This document shows, piece by piece, positions 1-6,175 of a stretch of DNA of 12,059 nt. The translations under genes were made by a program, and so were the position numbers. Position 1 is the stretch's first letter, and every line of letters starts with the position of its first letter. This stretch comes from DATLFQ01 sp035540915. GTDB lineage: Bacteria; Actinomycetota; Acidimicrobiia; Acidimicrobiales; GCA-2861595. The notes beneath the pieces are model-generated. The model was given only the letters and a program-made list of their open reading frames with translations. It was not told the DNA's origin and searched no databases. The DNA is taken from assembly GCA_035540915.1 (NCBI GenBank), contig DATLFQ010000003.1, forward strand, positions 1-12,059. The letters are read 5' to 3'.

Positions 1-1
1 C

Positions 2-238
2 CGCCCGGCGCACTGGACCGAGGGCCACCACGTGCGCTGGTTCTCCGAAGGCGGTCCCACCGCCATTGCCAATCTCGTGCTGCTGTGCAGTCGCCACCAT
101 CACCGGCTCCACCTGCCGGGGTGGAAGGCGAAACTGTCGCCCGACGCCGCCTTCGAGGTCACCGATCCAGTCGGGCGGGTCCGGGTGACGCGACCACCGG
201 GGGCGGACCCGCCGCTGCCGCTACCGCTGGTGTCGTGA
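2..238 (+). CDS. HNH endonuclease domain protein, C-terminal fragment (runs off left edge)
   Basis: The reading frame is open from the window edge to a TGA at 236-238. The visible 78 residues carry the closing half of an HNH nuclease domain: His-His (HHVRW), then GGPT, an Asn-Leu (IANLVLLC), and a C-terminal His cluster (RHHHRLH) followed by a Gly-Trp. This is the metal-binding and catalytic arrangement of the HNH domain that follows DUF222 in many actinobacterial proteins. These multicopy genes are of uncertain role and are often linked to mobile or repeated DNA. The N-terminal part lies outside the window, so DUF222 itself is not seen and the gene may be intact. The last 30 residues are Pro/Arg-rich and non-conserved in appearance. 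A restriction or homing nuclease remains possible. Confidence 0.75.
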   Translation, partial: RPAHWTEGHHVRWFSEGGPTAIANLVLLCSRHHHRLHLPGWKAKLSPDAAFEVTDPVGRVRVTRPPGADPPLPLPLVS

Positions 239-285
239 GTGAGGGCTGCGGCGCGCGGCCAGTAGCTGTCCGGGACACCTCGTGA

Positions 286-680
286 ACGACGTGCCTGGCG
301 GCGACGACCATCTACGTCACCCATGACCAGGTGGAGGCGCTCACCATGGGCCGACGGGTGGCGGTGCTCCACGAGGGCGTGCTGCACCAGGTCGGCCCGC
401 CCGAGGAGGCCTACGAGCACCCGGCCGACCTGATGGTGGCCGCCGGGGTACGCGACGGCGGGCTGGTGCTCTCCACCGACGGCGGTCGCTGTCGCTTCCC
501 CTGGCCGCCGTCGACCTGTCCAAGGTGGTCCTGGGCGTCCGCCCGGAGTACCTGCGCCTCGGCGGCGACGAGCCGGCGGGGCGCCGCTTCGAGGCAGTGG
601 TCGAGCGGGCGGAACTGCTGGGCAGCGAGCGGGTCGTCCACGTGCGGGCCGGCCCGGCGCAGCTGGCGCGGCCGGGCCCT
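286..680 (+). pseudogene. Decayed MalK/UgpC-type ABC transporter ATP-binding protein (C-terminal remnant)
   Basis: Frame 1 (from 289) reads ATTIYVTHDQVEALTMGRR, the H-loop of sugar-importer ATPases of the MalK/UgpC/MsmX type, followed by VAVLHEGVLHQVGPPEEAYEHPADLMVA, the usual end of the nucleotide-binding domain. Similarity then jumps to frame 3: from about 498 it reads LPLAAVDLSKVVLGVRPEYL and RRFEAVVERAELLGSERVVHVRA, a TOBE-domain segment. The shift falls at the C-run 498-501 and is explained by loss of one base. Walker A, Q-loop and the ABC signature are absent: an in-frame stop at 283-285 lies just ahead of the similarity. About 10-15 residues normally following the domain end (of the GFIGSP type) seem deleted, and the TOBE tail stops by about 660-680. 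Several independent lesions make a functional product very unlikely. No permease or binding-protein partner is nearby. Confidence 0.8.
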
Positions 681-726
681 CCCGCTGCGAACCGCGTGGT
701 GAACCGGGGCGTTTCCGGTCGCCGGG

Positions 727-1533
727 CTAGCCGGTTCGCTCGGGCGCCGCCGCCGGCGCCCCGATCCGGCCCTCCAGCCGGTCCGCCAGCGAGACGATGG
801 CGGCCACCGCCGGCGCCTGCGGCGCGTGGTCGAGCACGCACTCGCCGCGACGGTCGGCCTCGACCAGCGCGTCGTCCTCGGGGACCCAGGCCAGGATCTC
901 GCCGCCGTGCTCCTCGGCGAAGGCCGTGAGGCGGGCCCGGTCCTCGTCGCCCGCCTCGCCGGCGCGGATGCGGTTGGCCACGAAGGCCACCTCGGGGATG
1001 CCGAGCTGGCGGGCCAGGGCGACGGTGCGGCGGGCGGTGAGCAGGATCTTGGCCTGGGCGTGGATCACCACCAGGAGCAGGTCGACGTGGCGCAGCGTGC
1101 CGCCGGCCCACGAGAGGTGCTCCAGCCCGGCCTCCATGTCGGCCACGAGGACCACGGGCGGCTGCTCGTTCTCGACATCGGCGATGAGGTCACGGACCGT
1201 GACGTGGGCGGACCCCGTTCAGCCCGAGCCCGCTCTCTCGGCCCGGGCGGCCAGCAGGAGGGTCACGCCGTCGGGACCGCGCAGCCCGTAGGTGGCCAGC
1301 ATCTGCGACGGGGTCAGCCCGGTGGGCACGAATCGCCGGGGCCCGGACTGGTCCAGGATGGGCCGGATGGCGTCGGCCGCCTCCGCGCCGGCGCCGATGT
1401 TGGCCACCAGATTGGGGTCCGAGTCGCAGTCGATGGCGATGACCGGATGGCCCCGCCGGGCCAGGGTGCGGGCCACCACCGCGGAGATGGTCGTCTTGCC
1501 CACTCCACCCTTGCCGGCGATGCCGAAGCGCAC
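727..1533 (-). CDS. CooC-type nickel/CODH-maturation-like ATPase with one in-frame TGA (candidate selenocysteine or nonsense codon)
   Basis: From the GTG at 1533-1531 the product begins MRFGIAGKGGVGKTT, a deviant Walker A motif (Lys8, Lys13) of the MinD/ParA/CooC P-loop class, then IDCDSDPNL (residues 35-42) and PDGVTLLLAARAERAGSG. Codon 105 is TGA (1221-1219). The same frame then continues TGSAHVTVRDLIADVENEQP and VVLVADMEAGLEHLSWAGGT to a TAG at 727. DMEAGLEHL (from Asp132) is the CooC-family Walker-B-like signature. With codon 105 decoded the protein is 268 residues, normal for CooC. CooC1 of Carboxydothermus binds metal at the dimer interface through a CXC pair (Cys112/Cys114); here the corresponding positions read TGA-Thr-Gly. 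CooC proteins insert nickel into CO dehydrogenase; the client here is unknown. The gene follows putA by 21 bp and is probably co-transcribed. Alternatives are selenocysteine, a recent nonsense mutation (two fragments, 1219-1533 and 727-1155) or a sequence error. Confidence 0.75.
1189..1221 (-). promoter_or_regulatory. Candidate bacterial SECIS element downstream of the in-frame TGA
   Basis: On the minus strand the TGA at 1221-1219 is followed after 21 nt by a hairpin, GUCACG-GUC-CGUGAC (1203-1189). It has six perfect pairs and a three-base loop starting with G then U. Known bacterial SECIS elements are coding-region hairpins just 3' of the UGA with a G near the start of the apical loop, and this one fits that general shape. 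One arm depends on a CGT arginine codon where the gene's usual GC-ending codon would break a pair. A competing fold (ACGGG with UCCGU plus CCG with CGG) is also possible. The hairpin encodes V-T-V-R-D, so chance is a real alternative. Confidence 0.3.
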
Positions 1534-1554
1534 AGGGCGGACAGTACTGGCGGG

Positions 1555-4533
1555 TCAGCCCTCGGGGGCGAAGCCCTGGCGGAGGGTGTTCTCGGTCACC
1601 ACGCGAGGGTCGAGGAACTGGAGGAGGTAGTCGGGGCCGCCGGCCTTGGAGCCGACGCCCGAGAGGCCGTAACCCCCGAACGGCTGCCGGCCGACGACGG
1701 CGCCGGTGATGGCCCGGTTGACGTAGACGTTGCCGGCCTGCAGCTCGTCCGCCGCCCGGCGGATGTTGACCGGCGACCGGGAGAAGACGCCGGCGGTGAG
1801 CGCGTACTCGGTGTCGTTGGCGAGGGCGATCGCCTCGTCGAAGTCGGCGGCCCGGAAGGCGCACAGGACCGGCCCGAAGATCTCGTCGCGAGCCAGCGAC
1901 GACGTGGGGGCGACGTCGGCCACGATGGCCGGCCCCACGAACCACCCCGAGGCGGGGCCGTCGTCGCGGGCCAGCAGCACCGTGCCCTCCTCGGGCGCGC
2001 GGCGCACGTGCTGGCGGACCCGCTCGAAGGCGTCGGCGTCGATCACCGGGCCGACCTGCACGCCGGGGTGGCACGGGTGGCCGAAGCCGAGGAGGCGGGT
2101 ACAGCCCACCAGCCGGTCCAGGAACTCGTCGGCCACCGCGTCGACGACCACCAGTCGCGACGCGGCCGAGCACTTCTGCCCGGCGTAGCCGAAGGCGGAG
2201 ACGGCGACGGCCGGCACCGCCTGGTCCAGGTCGGCGTCGGCGTCGACGATCAGGGCGTTCTTGCCACCCAGCTCGGCCACCACCCGCTTGACGTGGCGTT
2301 GACCGGGCCGGTGCACGGCCGCCTCCCGGTTGATGGCCAGGCCGACCGCCCGCGAGCCGGTGAACGCGACCATGGCCACGCCGGGGTGCTCCACCAGCCG
2401 CGCCCCCACCTCCTCGCCCGGCCCGGGGAGGAAACCGAGCACCCCCGGTGGCAGTCCGGCCGCCTCCAACGCCTCCACCAGCCGCCAGGCGACCGCCGGC
2501 GTCTGCTCGGCCGACTTCAGCACCACCGGGTTGCCGGCCACCAGCGCGGCGGCCACCATCCCGGCCGGGATGGCGAGGGGGAAGTTCCACGGTGCGATCA
2601 CCGCAGTCACCCCCTTGCCCTGGTAGCGCAGCGAGTTGGACTCGCCGGGGGGCGACTCGACGGCACCGCCGCGGTCGAGGCGCAGCATCTCGCGGCCGTA
2701 GTACTCGCAGAAGTCGATGGCCTCGCAGACGTCGGCGTCCGCCTCGGCCCATGGCTTGCCCGCCTCGTAGACCTCCAGCGCGGCCAGCTCGGGCCGCCGG
2801 GACCGCAGGTGCTCGGCCGCCCGGAACAGCACCGCGGCGCGGTCCGCGGCAGGGGTGGCCCGCCACCGGGGCAGGGCCCGCTCCGCCGCGGCAACCGCGT
2901 CGTCGGCCTCGGCGGCGCCGCACGACGACGAGGTGGCCACCACCCGCTCGTGCCGCCCCGGGTCCACCGACAGGATCGACCGCGCCGTGCGGACCTGCTC
3001 CCCGTCGATCACGGCCGGCACGTCGATGCCCTCGGGCGGGTGCTCGACCGCGACCCGCATGGCGGCCCGCACCTCGGCCCGGCGCCACTCGGCCACGGGC
3101 TCGTGCACGTAGGGGCCCGGCGCTGCCGGATCGGTCGGCGGGCGGCGGGCGGGCGGCTCGGGCCCGGGAATGCGCTTGACGTCCGGCGGCACCAGCAGCT
3201 CGTCCAGCTCCCGACCTTCGGCGAAGCGCTGGCGAACGAAGCTCTCGTTGGAGGTGTTCTCCAGCAGGCGGCGGACGAGGTACGCCATGCCCGGCACCAG
3301 CTCGCCGACCGGGGCGTAGACGCGCAGGCGCAGCCCCATCCGCCGGATGGCCGCCTGCACCGGCTCAGCCATGCCGTAGAGCATCTGGAGCTCGTAGCCG
3401 ACGTCGGGGATGCCCCGGTTCCGTGCGTAGGCCACGGCGTAAGCCAGCGACCGCAGGTTGTGGGAGCCGAAGGCGGCCCGCACCGTGCCGTGATGGTCGT
3501 GCAGCAGCCGGGTGCACCGCTCGAAGTTGGCGTCGGTCTCGTCCTTGTCGGCGAAGACGGGGAGCGGCCAGCCCTCGGCCGACGCCACCACCGTCTCGGC
3601 GTCCCAGTACGCGCCCTTGACCAGGCGGACGCTCACCGGGACCGCCCGGGGCCGCGACCCGGCCCAGGCGATCAGCTCGGCCAGGTCGTCTCGGCTGTCG
3701 CGCAGGTAGGCCTGGATCACCACGCCGGCGTGCAGGCCGTCCAGCGACGGATCGTCCAGCAGGCCCCGGAACAGCTCCAGCGTCATGTCCTTGACGTCGG
3801 CGTGCTCCATGTCGAACCACACGAACGCGCCGAGCCGGGCCGCCTCCGCCAGCAGCGGCAGCAGGCGCGACCGCGCCCCGGCGATCCCCTCCTCGCGCGA
3901 CAGCGGCGCGAACCGGGGCGCCAGCGCGGTGGGCTTGATGCTGACGTTGGCCCGGGGCAGGGGGCCGAGGTCGTCGCGCTCCAGGTGGGCGTCCGGCGCC
4001 CAGTTGGCGGTGGCGTCGGCCAGGGTGGCCACCAGGTCGGCGACGCGGGCCGCGTAGCGGTCGGCCTCCGCGTCGGTGACGGTCTTCTCGCCCAGGAGGT
4101 CGACGGTCGCCGCACTCCCCCGGCGCCAGAGCTGTTCCAGGTTGGCCACGGCCGCCGCCGGCGTGGCGCCGACGATGAACTGCTCGGCCATGCGGACGAT
4201 GTTGCGGCGGGCCACCGAGGCCGAGATCCTGCCCCCGAGGGGGATGTGGTCGGCCAGGTCGATACCCAGCTCCAGCACCTTGGGGGCGTCAGTCCCCTCG
4301 AAGTACTCGTCGATGTGGCGCAGCACGTCGGCGTCGCCGGTGGTGGCCGGGAACACGTCGACGAACCGGAACAGCTGCGTCTTGAACGACGGGTGCGACA
4401 TCGCCCAGCCGAGCATCCGCTCGCTCCACCAGGACATCGCGTAGACGCCGTGGTCGCCCGAACCGTGCCCGGTGCCCAGCTGGGCGATGTGGCGGGCGAG
4501 GGCCGTCACCTCGACGTCCAGCGGCGAGGCCAC
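1555..4533 (-). CDS. putA: Bifunctional proline dehydrogenase / L-glutamate gamma-semialdehyde dehydrogenase (PutA type)
   Basis: This 992-residue flavoenzyme oxidises proline to pyrroline-5-carboxylate with FAD, then the semialdehyde to glutamate with NAD+. The N-terminal PRODH barrel (about 35-440) shows NVSIKPTAL, VWFDMEHADVKD, RLVKGAYWD (Lys306), GSHNLRS, YELQMLYGM (from Tyr380) and RVYAPVGELVPGMAYLVRRL followed by LENTSNESF. The ALDH half (about 480-985) has APWNFPLAIPAGM, AELGGKNA with the general base Glu754 and GQKCSAASR with catalytic Cys788, 34 residues apart as in other ALDHs, then GPVIDADAFERV and EIFGPVL. There is no N-terminal ribbon-helix-helix, so it is not a self-regulating PutA. 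The GTG at 4533 is chosen because the upstream gene stops at 4568; GTG 4509 and ATG 4437 are alternatives, and conserved sequence begins near WSERML. The frame is open to 4980, but there it is only the shadow of the DUF3151 gene. No clear Shine-Dalgarno precedes it, suggesting operon-coupled translation. Confidence 0.95.
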   Translation of the reverse strand: MASPLDVEVTALARHIAQLGTGHGSGDHGVYAMSWWSERMLGWAMSHPSFKTQLFRFVDVFPATTGDADVLRHIDEYFEGTDAPKVLELGIDLADHIPLGGRISASVARRNIVRMAEQFIVGATPAAAVANLEQLWRRGSAATVDLLGEKTVTDAEADRYAARVADLVATLADATANWAPDAHLERDDLGPLPRANVSIKPTALAPRFAPLSREEGIAGARSRLLPLLAEAARLGAFVWFDMEHADVKDMTLELFRGLLDDPSLDGLHAGVVIQAYLRDSRDDLAELIAWAGSRPRAVPVSVRLVKGAYWDAETVVASAEGWPLPVFADKDETDANFERCTRLLHDHHGTVRAAFGSHNLRSLAYAVAYARNRGIPDVGYELQMLYGMAEPVQAAIRRMGLRLRVYAPVGELVPGMAYLVRRLLENTSNESFVRQRFAEGRELDELLVPPDVKRIPGPEPPARRPPTDPAAPGPYVHEPVAEWRRAEVRAAMRVAVEHPPEGIDVPAVIDGEQVRTARSILSVDPGRHERVVATSSSCGAAEADDAVAAAERALPRWRATPAADRAAVLFRAAEHLRSRRPELAALEVYEAGKPWAEADADVCEAIDFCEYYGREMLRLDRGGAVESPPGESNSLRYQGKGVTAVIAPWNFPLAIPAGMVAAALVAGNPVVLKSAEQTPAVAWRLVEALEAAGLPPGVLGFLPGPGEEVGARLVEHPGVAMVAFTGSRAVGLAINREAAVHRPGQRHVKRVVAELGGKNALIVDADADLDQAVPAVAVSAFGYAGQKCSAASRLVVVDAVADEFLDRLVGCTRLLGFGHPCHPGVQVGPVIDADAFERVRQHVRRAPEEGTVLLARDDGPASGWFVGPAIVADVAPTSSLARDEIFGPVLCAFRAADFDEAIALANDTEYALTAGVFSRSPVNIRRAADELQAGNVYVNRAITGAVVGRQPFGGYGLSGVGSKAGGPDYLLQFLDPRVVTENTLRQGFAPEG

Positions 4534-4567
4534 CGCCGGGCGGGCTAGCGGGCGGGTGGCGGGCGTC

Positions 4568-5005
4568 TCATCGCCGGCCGCCGCTCCACGTCGGGTCCAG
4601 CTGCGCCAGGAACTGGCCGCACCGTTCCTGCTCGTCGGCCTCGCCGATGGCGGCGGCCGCCTGGCGCAGCCCCTCGACGGCCCGCAGGAAGCCCCGGTTG
4701 GACGGCCGGGCCCAGCGCACGTAACCCGAGCCGCGCCACCCGGCCTGGCGCAGCGCGTCCAGCCCGCGGTGGTACCCGACCCGGAAGCAGGCGTAGGCCT
4801 CCACATCGTCGCGGGCCAGCTCGCCGAGCGTCGCCCACGCGTCGAGAAATCGCGGGAACGTGGCCACCACCGACGCGACGGCGTCCCGGCGCCGTTCGGG
4901 CGGCTCGGCGGTCGCCGCCTCCAGGCGGCGGGCCGCCTCGGGCGACGGCTCGGGCAAAACCGTCTCGGGCAGCCCGCCACTGAGGTTCACCGGGGCGTCA
5001 GGCAT
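4568..5005 (-). CDS. DUF3151 family protein
   Basis: The 145-residue product starts MPDAPVNLSGGLPETVLPEP at the ATG 5005. It contains the DUF3151 core: an Arg/Ala helix, FPRFLDAWATLGELA, AYACFRVGYHRGLDALRQAGW, SGYVRWARPSNRGFLRAVEG and AAIGEADEQERCGQFLAQLD. DUF3151 is an actinobacterial family of unknown function made of alpha-helical, TPR-like repeats with no catalytic motif that I can recognise. Length is normal for the family. It is the first gene of a minus-strand run DUF3151-putA-cooC; putA begins 34 bp after its stop. A TACGAT box ends 8 bp before the start codon with no room for a Shine-Dalgarno, so the mRNA is probably leaderless. The frame stays open upstream to 5578 only as antisense of the HIT gene. 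Confidence 0.85.
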   Translation of the reverse strand: MPDAPVNLSGGLPETVLPEPSPEAARRLEAATAEPPERRRDAVASVVATFPRFLDAWATLGELARDDVEAYACFRVGYHRGLDALRQAGWRGSGYVRWARPSNRGFLRAVEGLRQAAAAIGEADEQERCGQFLAQLDPTWSGGRR

Positions 5006-5013
5006 CGCCGGCG

Positions 5014-5019
5014 ATCGTA
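5014..5019 (-). promoter_or_regulatory. -10 box of leaderless promoter for DUF3151-putA-cooC
   Basis: Minus-strand TACGAT matches the TANNNT actinobacterial -10 consensus and lies 8 bp ahead of the ATG at 5005, so transcription would begin at or within about 2 nt of the start codon. It shares the TA at 5018-5019 with the divergent -10 of the HIT gene. No clear -35 is seen. A perfect 12-bp palindrome ATCGCCGGCGAT (5004-5015) overlaps both the box and the start codon. Confidence 0.55.
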
Positions 5020-5023
5020 GGCT
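5018..5023 (+). promoter_or_regulatory. -10 box of leaderless promoter for the HIT gene
   Basis: TAGGCT followed by exactly 6 bp (cggccg) and the GTG start at 5030 places the expected transcription start on the first base of the start codon. There is no Shine-Dalgarno. It overlaps the opposite-strand -10 box by two bases, so the two polymerases would compete for the same site. Confidence 0.55.
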
Positions 5024-5029
5024 CGGCCG

Positions 5030-5485
5030 GTGGCGGACTGCGTGTTCTGCGACATCTCGGCCGGGCGGGCCGGTGCGTGCCTCGTTCTCGACGAGGAGGA
5101 GACCGTCGCGTTCCTCGACCGCCGCCCCCTGTTCCCGGGCCACGTGCTCGTCGTCACCCGTGCCCACCACGCCACCCTGGCCGACCTGCCGGCGGCCCGC
5201 GTCGGCCCGCTGTTCGCCGCCGTGCAGCGCGTCGCCGTGGCCGTGACCGCCGCCATGGACGCCGACGGCACCTTCGTGGCGATGAACAACGTGGTGAGCC
5301 AGAGCGTGGCCCACCTGCACGTGCACGTGGTCCCCCGCCGTCGGGGCGACGGGCTGCGCGGCTTCTTCTGGCCCCGCTCCCGCTATGCCGACGACGAAGA
5401 AATGGCCGAAGTGGCGACCCGGATCGCCGCCGCGGTGCCGCCACGGGGGGCGAGTGGCGCGGGGCGTCCAGTTCGGGGACCATGA
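5030..5485 (+). CDS. HIT family nucleotide hydrolase/transferase
   Basis: This 151-residue protein begins MADCVFCDISAG with a CxxC (Cys4, Cys7), typical of the Zn-binding HIT/Hint branch. It continues through FLDRRPLFPGHVLVVTRAHH and NNVVSQSVAHLHVHVVPR, the histidine triad His95-x-His97-x-His99, of which the middle His is the usual nucleotidylated catalytic residue. HIT enzymes hydrolyse or transfer nucleoside monophosphates (AMP-amino compounds, dinucleoside polyphosphates, or nucleotidylylated sugars). The precise substrate cannot be told from this sequence. Translation probably starts at the leaderless GTG, since CVFC is the standard N-terminus of the family. The C-terminal 12 residues (Gly/Arg/Pro-rich) look non-conserved. 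The exported Thr-rich protein follows 31 bp downstream and has its own Shine-Dalgarno. Confidence 0.92.
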   Translation: MADCVFCDISAGRAGACLVLDEEETVAFLDRRPLFPGHVLVVTRAHHATLADLPAARVGPLFAAVQRVAVAVTAAMDADGTFVAMNNVVSQSVAHLHVHVVPRRRGDGLRGFFWPRSRYADDEEMAEVATRIAAAVPPRGASGAGRPVRGP

Positions 5486-5516
5486 CGCCACCGGCCCGAC
5501 CCGAGGGGGACCCGTC

Positions 5517-6167
5517 ATGAAGAAGCGTGCCCGGCTGCTCGCCGCCCTGGCCATCCTGCTCGTCGCTGGACTCGGCATCGGCCTCTATCTCCTGGTGACC
5601 GACGACGACGATGACGACGCGGGCGACGACGACGACATCGCCCTCGGTACCAGCACGACGCTCGACGACGGGACCCCGCTGCTGACCACCTCCACCACGA
5701 CGGGCGAGGGCGCCGGGACGAGCACCACCACCACCACGCCCGGTGCGACGACGACCACGACGAGCGCCACCACCACCACCACCACCACGACCGCCGGTGG
5801 TACGACCACCACCTCGACCACCCGGCCGCCCACCGGTGTCTGCGGCACCGGCACCGCCCGGGTGACGATCACCGCCCGCGACCTGACCACCACCCCCACC
5901 GAGTCGGCCTTCATCCCCGAGGCGCAAGTGGAGAACTCCATCAACCGGCCCATCGAGGTCGAATCGCTGTCCGCCGACGTCACCTTCCCCGACGGCTCCA
6001 GCCGGCGGGTCACGTTCTCCACCACCGGTGTGGTCATCGCCTCGAACACCACCGCCACCTTCACCAGCGAGCGGATCGTGTCGCCGGCCCAGTACACCGC
6101 GGCCAGGGTGGCCGCCTTCGTGTACTTCACCTCGGGCCAGCGCGAGCGCTGTCGGGTCTCGCTGTAG
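5517..6167 (+). CDS. Membrane-anchored exported protein with Asp runs, Thr-rich stalk and small C-terminal domain
   Basis: I do not recognise the family of this 216-residue protein. MKKRARLLAALAILLVAGLG begins a positive-inside signal anchor (hydrophobic about 7-27) with no lipobox Cys. Two aspartate runs follow (29-34 and 37-40), then a low-complexity linker about 45-103 made largely of Thr, mostly alternating ACC and ACG codons. The C-terminal 110 residues look like a single beta-rich domain (ARVTITARDL, IEVESLSADVTFPDGSSRRV, NTTATFTSERIV) with two Cys, 109 and 212, near its ends that could form a disulfide. The layout suggests an outward-facing domain on a flexible, possibly O-glycosylated stalk. 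The ATG at 5517 is chosen because GAGGGGG lies 7 bp upstream and it gives the signal anchor directly. It converges with tyrS, whose stop codon is 4 bp away. Confidence 0.85.
   Translation: MKKRARLLAALAILLVAGLGIGLYLLVTDDDDDDAGDDDDIALGTSTTLDDGTPLLTTSTTTGEGAGTSTTTTTPGATTTTTSATTTTTTTTAGGTTTTSTTRPPTGVCGTGTARVTITARDLTTTPTESAFIPEAQVENSINRPIEVESLSADVTFPDGSSRRVTFSTTGVVIASNTTATFTSERIVSPAQYTAARVAAFVYFTSGQRERCRVSL
5686..5825 (+). repeat. ACC/ACG threonine-codon low-complexity tract
   Basis: This region is dominated by ACC and ACG triplets, with the longest uninterrupted Thr run at residues 85-92 of the exported protein. It encodes the Thr-rich stalk. Such triplet tracts can expand or contract by slippage, so stalk length may vary between strains. 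No spaced direct repeat like a CRISPR is present. Confidence 0.8.
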
Positions 6168-6175
6168 CGAGCTAC
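6164..6175. other. 12-bp palindrome holding both convergent stop codons
   Basis: GTAGC-GA-GCTAC contains the TAG of the Thr-rich protein gene (6165-6167, +) and the TAG of tyrS (6174-6172, -). The stem is only 5 bp with a 2-base centre, so it is too short to be a convincing bidirectional terminator. Confidence 0.4.

Noticed and set aside
286..680. Programmed frameshifting in the MalK-like segment
   Set aside because: The N-terminal two thirds are missing and other deletions exist, so the shift is best read as decay (or a homopolymer error on an already dead gene).
681..726. Terminator downstream of the CooC gene
   Set aside because: Only short 4-bp GC pairings are found (GGCG/CGCC, CCGG/CCGG), and there is no T-tract. 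This is not distinguishable from background in DNA of this GC content.
1219..1533. Programmed frameshift or two separate genes in the CooC region
   Set aside because: Both halves are in the same frame with an exact codon count between them, and neither half is a known stand-alone protein. A single UGA explains the break.
826..4548. Very long open frame (about 1240 codons) on the plus strand opposite putA
   Set aside because: It lies antisense to putA, and its product is a His/Gly/Arg/Ala-rich composition typical of GC-rich shadow frames, with no recognisable domain. The minus-strand product is a clear enzyme.
4534..4980. N-terminal extension of PutA
   Set aside because: The frame is open but is antisense-free overlap with the same-strand DUF3151 gene in another frame. 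The Arg/Pro/Trp-rich translation does not resemble any PutA domain.
5686..5825. CRISPR-like or tandem repeat array
   Set aside because: There is no fixed repeat-spacer period. It is triplet low complexity inside an intact coding frame.
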